From positions 1 to 47,861 of the forward strand of contig NZ_PCOV01000015.1 of assembly GCF_002979435.1 (NCBI RefSeq): 47,861 bases of DNA, given 5' to 3'. Of this stretch, positions 39,396 to 46,691 are shown piece after piece. Position 1 is the stretch's first letter, and the number at the start of each line of letters is the position of its first letter. This DNA comes from Microbacterium sp. MYb66. GTDB lineage: Bacteria > Actinomycetota > Actinomycetes > Actinomycetales > Microbacteriaceae. Both the position numbers and the translations under genes were made by a program. Under the pieces are notes generated by a model, which saw only the letters and a program-made list of their open reading frames with translations, made no database searches and had not been told where the DNA came from.

Positions 39396-41612
39396 TCAGT
39401 CGTCGAGCAACTCGGCCTCGACCACATCGTCCTCGTCGGACACGGGCTGGGGTTCGGGCGTCGTCGAGGTGAGCACGAGGCCCGCCCCGTCGGCAGCCAC
39501 GTCCACCCGCACCGTGTCGCCGTCGTGCACGCCACCCGAGAGCAGCGCGGTCGCCAGCTTGTTCTGCACCTCGCTCTGGATGAGGCGGCGCAGTGGCCGG
39601 GCACCGAACATCGGGTCGTACCCGCGCTCGGCGAGCCAGGCTCGCGCATCCGGTGTCACGGCGAGCGTGAGCCGGCGGTCCTTCAGCCGGTCGTGCAGCT
39701 GGTCGACCGAGAGCTCCACGATCTGCGCGAGGTCGTCTTCGCTGAGCGCCGAGAACATCACGATGTCGTCGAGGCGGTTCAGGAACTCCGGACGGAACGC
39801 CTGCCGCACGAGGGCCATGACCTGGTCGCGCTTCTCATCGGGTGCGAGCACCGGGTCGATGAGGATCGGCGACCCCAGGTTCGACGTGAGGATCAGGATG
39901 ACGTTCGTGAAGTCGACCGTGCGACCCTGGCCGTCGGTCAGACGACCGTCGTCGAGCACCTGCAGCAGCACGTCGAACACCTCGGGGTGCGCCTTCTCGA
40001 CCTCGTCGAGCAGGATCACGCTGTATGGACGGCGCCGCACGGCCTCGGTCAGCTGACCGCCCTGCTCATAGCCGATGTATCCGGGAGGGGCGCCGACGAG
40101 TCGCGAGACCGAGTGCTTCTCGCCGTACTCCGACATGTCGATGCGCACCATGGCGTGCTCGTCGTCGAACAGGAACTCCGCGAGAGCCTTGGCCAGCTCC
40201 GTCTTGCCGACACCGGTCGGGCCGAGGAACAGGAACGAACCGGTCGGTCGACCGGGGTCGCTGATGCCCGCGCGCGAACGCCGCACGGCATCCGAGACCG
40301 CCTTGACGGCATCCTTCTGCCCGATCAGGCGCTTGCCGAGCTCGTTCTCGAGGTGCAGGAGCTTCTCGCTCTCACCCTGCAGCAGGCGTCCGACGGGGAT
40401 GCCGGTCCACGCGGCGATCACGGCGGCGATGTCCTCTTCGGTGACCTGCTCGTTGACCATGCGGGGTTCCGCGGGGGTCGCGGCCTCGGCCTGCTCGGCC
40501 TCGGCGATGTCGCGCTCCAGTCGCTTGATCGTCTCGTACTCCAGCTTCGAGGCCTTCGTGTAGTCGGCGTTGCGCATGGCGAGGTCGCGCTGCGTGATCG
40601 CGTCGTCGAGCTGCTTCTTGAGCTCACCGACGCGGTTCAGCCCCTGACGCTCACGGGCCCAGCGGGCCTCGAGTCCGGCGAGCTGCTTCTCCAGACCCAC
40701 GAGCTGCTCGCGGAGGGCACTGAGACGCTCCTTCGAGGCCGCGTCCTTCTCCCGCTTGAGCGCGAGCTCCTCGAGCTTCATCCGGTCGACCTGACGCTTG
40801 AGCTGGTCGATCTCGACGGGAGAGGAGTCGATCTCCATCTTGAGCCGCGACATCGACTCGTCGATCAGGTCGATCGCCTTGTCCGGCAGCTGCCGCGCGG
40901 GCAGGTACCGGCTCGACAGTGCGGCTGCCGCGACGAGTGCGCTGTCCGAGATCGTGACACCGTGGTGCGCCTCGTAGCGACCCTTGAGCCCGCGGAGGAT
41001 CGCGATCGTGTCCTCGACCGTGGGCTCGCCGACGTAGACCTGCTGGAAGCGGCGCTCGAGAGCGGCATCCTTCTCGATGAACTCCCGGTACTCGTTGAGC
41101 GTGGTCGCGCCGATCAGGCGCAGCTCGCCGCGGGCGAGCATCGGCTTGAGCATGTTGGAGGCCGCGACCGATCCCTCGCCGCCGCCCGCACCCATCAGCA
41201 CGTGCAGCTCGTCGATGAAGGTGATGACCTGTCCGTCGGACTCGGTGATCTCCTTGAGGACCTGCTTCAGCCGCTCCTCGAACTGGCCGCGGTACATGGC
41301 GCCGGCCACCAGTGCGGAGATGTCGAGGGTGACCAGCTCCTTGTCCTTGAGGGACTCGGCGACATCGCCCGCGACGATGCGCTGGGCGAGTCCTTCGACG
41401 ACGGCGGTCTTGCCGACGCCGGGCTCGCCGATCAGCACGGGGTTGTTCTTCGTGCGGCGAGTGAGGACCTGACTGACGCGACGGATCTCGCTGTCGCGTC
41501 CGATCACGGGGTCGAGCTTTCCCTCACGGGCGCGATCGGTCAGGTTGATGCCGAACTGCTCGAGGGCGGACTGCTGGTCTTGATTCTGGGAACCGGTCTG
41601 CGGGGTGGTCAT
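39396..41612 (-). CDS. clpB: ClpB disaggregase lacking the N-terminal domain
   Basis: A 738-residue AAA+ chaperone that pulls apart protein aggregates with DnaK. It has AAA-1 with Walker A GEPGVGKTA (62-70) and the FEERLKQVLKE region. The full coiled-coil middle domain follows (about 310-420, EIDQLKRQVDRMKLEELALKRE onward). AAA-2 has GPTGVGKTELAKAL, the YIGYEQGG pore loop and LDEVEKAHPEV. The usual Clp_N repeat domain (about 140 residues) is absent; the protein starts at the ALEQFGINLTDRAREGKLDPVIGRD junction. The ATG at 41612 has AGGAGGAG upstream, and the heat-shock operator lies just above it, so the missing domain is not a mis-called start. Acidic C-terminal tail. Confidence 0.95.
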   Translation of the reverse strand: MTTPQTGSQNQDQQSALEQFGINLTDRAREGKLDPVIGRDSEIRRVSQVLTRRTKNNPVLIGEPGVGKTAVVEGLAQRIVAGDVAESLKDKELVTLDISALVAGAMYRGQFEERLKQVLKEITESDGQVITFIDELHVLMGAGGGEGSVAASNMLKPMLARGELRLIGATTLNEYREFIEKDAALERRFQQVYVGEPTVEDTIAILRGLKGRYEAHHGVTISDSALVAAAALSSRYLPARQLPDKAIDLIDESMSRLKMEIDSSPVEIDQLKRQVDRMKLEELALKREKDAASKERLSALREQLVGLEKQLAGLEARWARERQGLNRVGELKKQLDDAITQRDLAMRNADYTKASKLEYETIKRLERDIAEAEQAEAATPAEPRMVNEQVTEEDIAAVIAAWTGIPVGRLLQGESEKLLHLENELGKRLIGQKDAVKAVSDAVRRSRAGISDPGRPTGSFLFLGPTGVGKTELAKALAEFLFDDEHAMVRIDMSEYGEKHSVSRLVGAPPGYIGYEQGGQLTEAVRRRPYSVILLDEVEKAHPEVFDVLLQVLDDGRLTDGQGRTVDFTNVILILTSNLGSPILIDPVLAPDEKRDQVMALVRQAFRPEFLNRLDDIVMFSALSEDDLAQIVELSVDQLHDRLKDRRLTLAVTPDARAWLAERGYDPMFGARPLRRLIQSEVQNKLATALLSGGVHDGDTVRVDVAADGAGLVLTSTTPEPQPVSDEDDVVEAELLDD

Positions 41613-41677
41613 GCGCTCCTCCTGGAGATGCTCCTTCTGGTCGTCTCCCGCCTGCCAGGTCGGCAGCCGGGATCAAA

Positions 41678-41698
41678 GTTGAGTGGTGTTGACTCAAG
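41678..41698. promoter_or_regulatory. HAIR element (HspR operator) upstream of clpB
   Basis: On the minus strand CTTGAGT-N7-ACTCAAC matches the HAIR consensus CTTGAGT-N7-ACTCAAG with one mismatch. It lies 66 bp above the clpB start. HspR represses dnaK and clpB operons through this element in Streptomyces and mycobacteria. Confidence 0.88.
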
Positions 41699-41748
41699 TT
41701 TAGCACCTGAGCGCCTTCTCCTCCAGTCCCCCGCCGCCGAGCCTGCGC

Positions 41749-42948
41749 TCAGCGCTCCCGCACGACGGCGTCCCAGATCGCGGCCGCGACCGCACGTTTC
41801 GCACCGGATGCCGTGCCGGCGACCTCCCCGCCCTGACCGAGGATCTGCACGGCGTTCTCCGCGCTCTCGAACCCGCGCTCCCAGCCGACCTCGTTCACGA
41901 CGAGCAGGTCCACGCCCTTGCGCTGCTGCTTCCCGCGAGCACGGGCGAGCAGCTCGGCCTCGTCCTCGGGAGTCTCCGCCGCGAAGCCGACCACCAGCTG
42001 GCCTGGCCTCCGCGCCGACACCAGCGCGGCGACGATGTCCTCGTTCTCGATCAGCTCGATGGTGGGAACGCCGCCGCTCTCCTTGGTGAGCTTGCGGTCC
42101 GACACCTGCACGGGTCGGTAGTCGGCGACCGCCGCCGCCATCACGACCACATGGGCATCTGCAGCCTCCCGCTTCATCGCCTCTGCGAGCTCGGCGGCCG
42201 CGCCGACGGGGACGATGCGGATCGACGGATGCCGCGCCTCGACGAGCACGTCACCGGAGATGTTCGCCGACACCAGGGTCACCTCTGCCCCGCGGGCGGC
42301 GGCTTCCGCGGCGAGCGCTGTGCCCTGCCGGCCGCTGGAGCGATTGCCGAGGAAGCGCACCGGATCGATCGGCTCGCGGGTGCCGCCGGCGGAGACCACC
42401 ACGCGTACTCCGGCGAGGTCGCCGGGGGCCAGCAGCGCCTGGGCCGCCGCGAAGATCTCCTCGGGCTCCGACATGCGCCCCGGTCCGCTGTCTCCGCCCG
42501 CGAGTTCGCCGTCGGCCGGCCCGACCACGTGCACGCCGCGCTCCCGCAGCGTCGCGATGTTCGCCTGCGTCGCCCGGTTCCTCCACATCTCCGCATGCAT
42601 GGCCGGGGCGATGAGCACCGGGGCCTCGGTCGCGAGCAGGGTCGTGCCGAGGAGATCGTCGGCGAGCCCCGCGGTGATCTTCGCGATCGAGTTCGCGGTC
42701 GCCGGTGCCACGATCACGAGCTCGGCGGCCTGACCGAGGGCCACATGCCGCACCTTCGCCACGTCCTCGTGCACGCTCGTGGTGACCGGATGTCGACTGA
42801 TCGCCTCCCACGTCGGCAGCCCGACGAAGCGCAGCGCGTCTTCGGTGGGCACCACGGTCACGTCGTGCCCACCCTTCGTGAGCAGGCGCACGAGGTGCAC
42901 CGTCTTGTACGCGGCGATGCCGCCCGTGACCCCGACGACGATGTTCAC
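41749..42948 (-). CDS. coaBC: Phosphopantothenoylcysteine decarboxylase/synthetase
   Basis: A 399-residue bifunctional enzyme of coenzyme A synthesis. The N-terminal FMN-dependent decarboxylase opens IVVGVTGGIAAYK and has the active-site His68 (VRHVALGQ), the APATANSIAKITAG loop and PAMHAEMW, the PxMNxxMW motif with His for Asn. The C-terminal synthetase has VVVSAGGTREPIDPVRFLGNRSSGRQG and the KLTKES lysines. I chose GTG 42948, which has a CAGAAT box 6 bp upstream and gives the usual MNIVVG start, over ATG 42969, which has no ribosome-binding site. It is divergent from a TANGO2-family gene. Confidence 0.94.
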   Translation of the reverse strand: MNIVVGVTGGIAAYKTVHLVRLLTKGGHDVTVVPTEDALRFVGLPTWEAISRHPVTTSVHEDVAKVRHVALGQAAELVIVAPATANSIAKITAGLADDLLGTTLLATEAPVLIAPAMHAEMWRNRATQANIATLRERGVHVVGPADGELAGGDSGPGRMSEPEEIFAAAQALLAPGDLAGVRVVVSAGGTREPIDPVRFLGNRSSGRQGTALAAEAAARGAEVTLVSANISGDVLVEARHPSIRIVPVGAAAELAEAMKREAADAHVVVMAAAVADYRPVQVSDRKLTKESGGVPTIELIENEDIVAALVSARRPGQLVVGFAAETPEDEAELLARARGKQQRKGVDLLVVNEVGWERGFESAENAVQILGQGGEVAGTASGAKRAVAAAIWDAVVRER

Positions 42949-42954
42949 GTCTCG

Positions 42955-42960
42955 ATTCTG
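42955..42960 (-). promoter_or_regulatory. -10 box CAGAAT, leaderless start of coaBC
   Basis: CAGAAT on the minus strand ends 6 bp before the GTG at 42948. It resembles the TAGAAT box of the APC gene with one change. Confidence 0.45.
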
Positions 42961-43003
42961 CCCCAGCATGCGCCGCCGCGGGTCGACGTCGTCGTCCTCG
43001 ATC

Positions 43004-43009
43004 TAGACT
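43004..43009 (+). promoter_or_regulatory. -10 box TAGACT, leaderless start of the TANGO2-like gene
   Basis: TAGACT ends 7 bp before the GTG at 43017, back to back with the coaBC promoter in a 68-bp gap. Confidence 0.55.
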
Positions 43010-43016
43010 TGCCACC

Positions 43017-43718
43017 GTGTGCACGGTCGTGATCGATGTCGAGGATGCCGGTACCGCACGACTTCTCGCGGTCCGCGACGAGGATCCGCTGCGGGCGTGG
43101 GACTCGCTCGGAGCCTGGTGGCCGGAAGACCACCCCGGCGTGATCGGGATCCGCGACCGGCGAGCAGGCGGGGCGTGGCTCGCGGCGAATCCCGCGGAAC
43201 GCCGACTGGCCGTGCTGCTCAACCGCGCGGACGTGCACGATCTCCCCGAGGCGCACGCGGTCTCCCGCGGCTCCCTCGCCCTCGAGTCGGTGCGCGGCCG
43301 TTCACCGGAGGCGCCTCTGCCGATGCACGGCTTCAATCTGCTCGAGGTCGGGCCCGAGGGGGCGCGGGTGCTGTCCTGGGACGGAGCGGAACTGCGCGAG
43401 ACGCCCATCGAGCCCGGCACGCACATGATCGCGCACGACGACCTCGACGATGCGACGACTCCGCGGATCGAGGCGTGGCTGCCGGAGTTCCGCGCCCTCG
43501 GTCCGACCGCCGACAGCCCGGACTGGACCGCCGAGTGGACGGCGCTGCTCGCGTCCTCGGCCGAGCTGGCGCCCGAGGACGACCGGGCGATCATCCGCGA
43601 CAACCGTCCGCACGGCTACCCGACGCAGTCGCTGCTGTACTGCATCGCGTCGGTCACGGCCGACGGCGTCGAGGTGCGCGACGTCACGCTCCCGTCTCCG
43701 GCCCACTGGTCCGAATGA
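43017..43718 (+). CDS. TANGO2/NRDE-family protein
   Basis: A 233-residue homologue of TANGO2. It begins MCTVVI with the conserved Cys2 and has the degenerate NRDE motif as VRDEDPLR. LLNRAD, SRGSLALES, PMHGFNLLEV and YPTQSLLYCIASV near the C-terminus are also family segments. The family resembles N-terminal-nucleophile hydrolases, but its activity is not settled; the eukaryotic protein is tied to coenzyme A, lipid and heme metabolism. The GTG start follows its own -10 box. It lies head to head with coaBC, which may reflect a shared role. Confidence 0.85.
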   Translation: MCTVVIDVEDAGTARLLAVRDEDPLRAWDSLGAWWPEDHPGVIGIRDRRAGGAWLAANPAERRLAVLLNRADVHDLPEAHAVSRGSLALESVRGRSPEAPLPMHGFNLLEVGPEGARVLSWDGAELRETPIEPGTHMIAHDDLDDATTPRIEAWLPEFRALGPTADSPDWTAEWTALLASSAELAPEDDRAIIRDNRPHGYPTQSLLYCIASVTADGVEVRDVTLPSPAHWSE

Positions 43719-43740
43719 CCCCGGCGGCGGCGCGTGCGGC

Positions 43741-44715
43741 TCAGGCTGCCGGCACCGCCGCCTCCTCGGCGCAGGAGAACCGCGCGCGGTAGGCCGTGGG
43801 TGTGACACCGAGCACCCTGGCGAAGTTCTGCCGCAGGACGGCCGCCGATCCGAAGCCGCATTCGTCGGCGATGTGGTCGAGCGGCAGGTCGGTGCGCTCC
43901 AGCATCCGCTGCGCGTGGATGATGCGCTGGCGGGCGAGCCAGGCTGCCGGCGTCGCGCCGTACTCGGCCTTGAAGCGGCGGGCGAAGGTGCGGGGCGACA
44001 TCAGCGCTCTGGCCGCGAGCTGATCGACTCCGAGGTCGTCGCGCAGGTGCTCGACAGCCCAGTCGGCGACGGCGGCGAGCGAGTCGGTGGCGACGACGGG
44101 GATCGGGCGGTCGATGAACTGCGCCTGGCCGCCGTCGCGCTGCGGAGGAACGACCATGCGGCGGGCGATGCGGTTGGTGAGCTCAGCGCCCACCTCCTGC
44201 CGGAGCAGGTGCAGGCACGCGTCGATCCCGGCGGCCGTCCCCGCACTCGTGATGATCTTGCCGTCCTGCACGAACAGCACGTCGGGGTCGATGTCGATCT
44301 GCGGGTACATCGACGCCATGACGTGCGAGTACATCCAGTGCGTGGTCGCTCGGCGGCCGTCGAGCACCCCGGCGGCGGCCAGGATGAACGAGCCGCTGCA
44401 GACGCTCATCACCCAGGCTCCGCGCTCGACCGCTCTCCTGGCGACGTCGAGCAGGAGAGGATCGATGTCTCCCCAGCGCTCACGAGGGAGCGGGCAGAAC
44501 ACCACGAGGTCGGCCTCGTCGGCGAAGGACAGGTCGTGCTCGACGTTGACCGAGAAGCCGATCTTCGACTGCACGACCCCGGCGCGGGGCGCGACGATGC
44601 GGAAGTCGAAGTTCGGGACCCCGTCGTCGGAGCGGTCGAGTCCGAACGCCTCGCAGGCGACACCGAACTCGAAGGGCGCGAACCCGTCCTGGATGACACA
44701 GGCGACCGTTTTCAT
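43741..44715 (-). CDS. GlxA-type AraC regulator with DJ-1/PfpI domain
   Basis: A 324-residue regulator. The N-terminal DJ-1/PfpI-like domain (about 1-180) has VACVIQDGFAPFEFGVA and the nucleophile-elbow-like VCSGSFILAAAGVLDGRRATTHW with Cys106. The C-terminal double HTH of the AraC family covers about 215-315 (LGVDQLAARALMSPRTFARRF, LPLDHIADECGFGSAAVLRQNF). The ATG at 44715 has GGGAG upstream. A good promoter lies in the divergent region. Its target genes are unknown; the neighbouring small membrane protein is one possibility. Confidence 0.92.
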   Translation of the reverse strand: MKTVACVIQDGFAPFEFGVACEAFGLDRSDDGVPNFDFRIVAPRAGVVQSKIGFSVNVEHDLSFADEADLVVFCPLPRERWGDIDPLLLDVARRAVERGAWVMSVCSGSFILAAAGVLDGRRATTHWMYSHVMASMYPQIDIDPDVLFVQDGKIITSAGTAAGIDACLHLLRQEVGAELTNRIARRMVVPPQRDGGQAQFIDRPIPVVATDSLAAVADWAVEHLRDDLGVDQLAARALMSPRTFARRFKAEYGATPAAWLARQRIIHAQRMLERTDLPLDHIADECGFGSAAVLRQNFARVLGVTPTAYRARFSCAEEAAVPAA

Positions 44716-44749
44716 GCATGCTCCCGATTGGCAGTTTTCGTTCGTTCGA

Positions 44750-44778
44750 AGTCTATTCTGCCACTCGTGGCTGTTCAA
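44750..44778 (-). promoter_or_regulatory. Promoter of the GlxA-type regulator
   Basis: On the minus strand TTGAAC (44773-44778), a 17-nt spacer and TAGACT (44750-44755), giving a leader of about 30 nt. A TTCG-rich stretch (GTTTTCGTTCGTTCGAA region) lies just downstream and could be an operator. Confidence 0.65.
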
Positions 44779-44787
44779 CATCGAACG

Positions 44788-44793
44788 TAGCGT
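44788..44793 (+). promoter_or_regulatory. -10 box TAGCGT, leaderless start of the 53-residue protein gene
   Basis: TAGCGT ends 7 bp before the ATG at 44801, close to the GlxA promoter on the other strand. Confidence 0.5.
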
Positions 44794-44800
44794 TTCTGCC

Positions 44801-44962
44801 ATGATACTCGTCATCGCACTCATCGCACTCGCCGCGTGGGCGACTGTCGCGACGGTCATCGAACTGCGCCGCGACGGTTACCGCTCCACCCCGACGGACT
44901 GGAACCGCATCGCCGGACGCGACCTCAGCCAACAGGCCGAGTCGGGTCACGGCTACCGCTGA
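44801..44962 (+). CDS. Small single-span membrane protein, 53 residues
   Basis: A small gene with one N-terminal hydrophobic span (MILVIALIALAAWATVATVI) followed by a polar cytoplasmic tail (ELRRDGYRSTPTDWNRIAGR). No family is recognised. Support comes from the -10 box 7 bp upstream, the membrane pattern and a basic segment immediately after the span. Function unknown. Confidence 0.6.
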   Translation: MILVIALIALAAWATVATVIELRRDGYRSTPTDWNRIAGRDLSQQAESGHGYR

Positions 44963-45021
44963 TCCCGGCGACCGCGACCCCGCCGTGCGGCGCACCCGTG
45001 CGCCCCCCCGGCGACCGCGGC

Positions 45022-45027
45022 TACGCT
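45022..45027 (+). promoter_or_regulatory. -10 box TACGCT, leaderless start of the Pro-rich membrane protein gene
   Basis: TACGCT ends 7 bp before the ATG at 45035 with no ribosome-binding site between. Confidence 0.5.
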
Positions 45028-45034
45028 CGACCCC

Positions 45035-45469
45035 ATGAGCGAGCCCCAGCAGCCTCCCGTTCCGCCCGCCGCACAGCCGCACCCGACATCGCCTCCCGCT
45101 CCGCCCGCCGCACACCTCCCGGCCGCCCCGCAGTACCCGGCCGTCCCGCAGCACCCTGCCGGCAGCAACCCGCTCGGCCGCACGGCGTTCGTGATCGCGG
45201 TCCTCACCCTGGCGATCAATCTCTTCAGCTCCGTCGCCCGACCGTTCGTCTACAGCGGCGGCGACGGGTTCGAGATCATGCTCGCCATCGACAACGGCAT
45301 CGGCATCCTCAGCTTCCTCGCCTACGTCGCGGCACTGGTGCTGGGCTTGATCGCGGTGCGCCGTGCCGCACCGCAGCTGCTCACGGGCATCGCGATCGGG
45401 ATCGCCGGCGCCGGCGCCATCGGACTCGCGTTCAGCGGCCTGACGATCGGGCTCTACCAGTACCTCTGA
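45035..45469 (+). CDS. Proline-rich membrane protein, 144 residues
   Basis: The first 45 residues are rich in Pro, Ala and Gln (PPVPPAAQPHPTSPPAPPAAH). Three hydrophobic spans follow (TAFVIAVLTLAINLFSSVA, GILSFLAYVAALVLGLIAV, GIAIGIAGAGAIGLAFSGL). This is the common actinobacterial layout of a disordered cytoplasmic tail plus a small DUF4190-like membrane domain. Function unknown. Its last 38 bp overlap the end of the convergent glycosyltransferase gene. Confidence 0.78.
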   Translation: MSEPQQPPVPPAAQPHPTSPPAPPAAHLPAAPQYPAVPQHPAGSNPLGRTAFVIAVLTLAINLFSSVARPFVYSGGDGFEIMLAIDNGIGILSFLAYVAALVLGLIAVRRAAPQLLTGIAIGIAGAGAIGLAFSGLTIGLYQYL

Positions 45470-46685
45470 GCACGCGCTCGTAGAGGTCGACCATCGCGGC
45501 GGTCCGCGACGACTGCCGGAACGCCTCGGCCACCTCGGGAACCGGCGTCGGAGCGGTGCCGCCGGCGATGTCGGATGCCGCGCGCCGCAGCGTCTCGGCG
45601 AGCGCGGCAGTTCGGCGCGCCTCGAGATCGCTCCCCGTGGTCGTGGGGCCCGCATCCGGCACGGCCCAGAGTCCGCCGCCGAGTTCCGCGGCGATATCGG
45701 GGTCGCAGATGACGGAGGGCGTGCCGAGCGTAGCCGCCTCGAACGGGGTCATCCCCTGGGTCTCGAAGCCGATCGACGTCTGCACGAGCGCGTCGGCCGC
45801 GGCGATCCGCGCCAGGGTCTGCGGGTAGGTCAGACGACCGGCGAAGCGCACGCCGTCGCGCCCGCGGACGATCTTCTCGGCCGCCGCGCGCTGCGCCCCG
45901 CCGCCGATGATCTCGAGGTCCGCGTCGACGCCGGATGCGACGAACGCCTCGAGGAACGGCAGCAGGCGCTTCTCCGGACTCATCCGCCCGAGCCAGACGA
46001 ACCGCGGTCGTCCGGGTTCCCGCGCGTCTGGGAGGGCGGCCAGGGTCTGCTCCCGGATGTCGTCGTCGATGCCGTTCCAGATCACGTCGACACGAGGGAA
46101 GACGTCATGCTGCTCGAGGCGACGAGCGAAATGCGTCGACGGAGCCGTGACGGCGGATGCTCCGGCCGCGAGGCCCCGCAGGAACGCCCAGCCGTCCGCT
46201 CCGCGCTCCGGATTCCCGATGCCGCGCATCGCACCTCGGCGCCAGACGTTCAGGGCAGCGAGCACGGGACGGTGCAGCGGGGTGACCGCCGCGATGCCGA
46301 CGTCGACGCGGTTGTGCATCGTGTGCACGACCGGGATGCCGTGACGCTGCGCGTAGCGGTGCCCGATGAACGCGCCCCAGAAGTCGGCCTGCACGTGCAC
46401 CAGATCCACCGGCGGCCTGCGGGTCATCGCCCCGTCGAGGAAGCGGTCGGTCGCGCGGCCGGGCCAGCTCATCGAGTACTCGCGGTCCGTCGTGATCGGC
46501 ATCGACGGCAGGTCGATGTACGCCCCGCCGTGGGAACCGGACGAGGCGCGTGCACCGTGCATCTTCGGAGCGACGACCGTGACCGTGTGACCGGCGCGTT
46601 CGAGGAACTCCCGCTGGAGCCGCATCGACACCTGCGCCCCGCCGAGGGAGTCGAGGTGCTGATCGCCGAAGAAGACGATGTGCAT
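45432..46685 (-). CDS. GT4 glycosyltransferase
   Basis: A 417-residue retaining glycosyltransferase. The N-terminal acceptor half has VFFGDQHLDSLGGAQVSMRLQREFLERAGHTVTVVAPK and VDLVHVQADFWG. The C-terminal donor half has FVWLGRMSPEKRLLPFLEAF, LEIIGGG and the E-x7-E type FETQGMTPFEAATLGTPSVI. The product may be a glycolipid or surface glycan. The ATG at 46685 has CCGGAG upstream and follows the other GT4 gene by 6 bp, so they form an operon. Its 3' end overlaps the convergent Pro-rich protein gene. Confidence 0.9.
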   Translation of the reverse strand: MHIVFFGDQHLDSLGGAQVSMRLQREFLERAGHTVTVVAPKMHGARASSGSHGGAYIDLPSMPITTDREYSMSWPGRATDRFLDGAMTRRPPVDLVHVQADFWGAFIGHRYAQRHGIPVVHTMHNRVDVGIAAVTPLHRPVLAALNVWRRGAMRGIGNPERGADGWAFLRGLAAGASAVTAPSTHFARRLEQHDVFPRVDVIWNGIDDDIREQTLAALPDAREPGRPRFVWLGRMSPEKRLLPFLEAFVASGVDADLEIIGGGAQRAAAEKIVRGRDGVRFAGRLTYPQTLARIAAADALVQTSIGFETQGMTPFEAATLGTPSVICDPDIAAELGGGLWAVPDAGPTTTGSDLEARRTAALAETLRRAASDIAGGTAPTPVPEVAEAFRQSSRTAAMVDLYERVLRGTGRARSSGR

Positions 46686-46691
46686 GGCGGG

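Noticed and set aside
39369..42089. A 906-codon open frame antisense to clpB
   Set aside because: It runs through the terminator and the HAIR element, has no recognisable domain, and is explained by third-position GC on the clpB strand.
42949..42969. ATG 42969 as start of coaBC
   Set aside because: No ribosome-binding site; it would add seven residues not typical of the family and lies upstream of the CAGAAT box that suits GTG 42948.
43719..43740. Terminator between the TANGO2-like and GlxA-type genes
   Set aside because: GGC/GCC repeats are present around 43722-43765, but no single clean stem can be drawn and part lies inside coding sequence.
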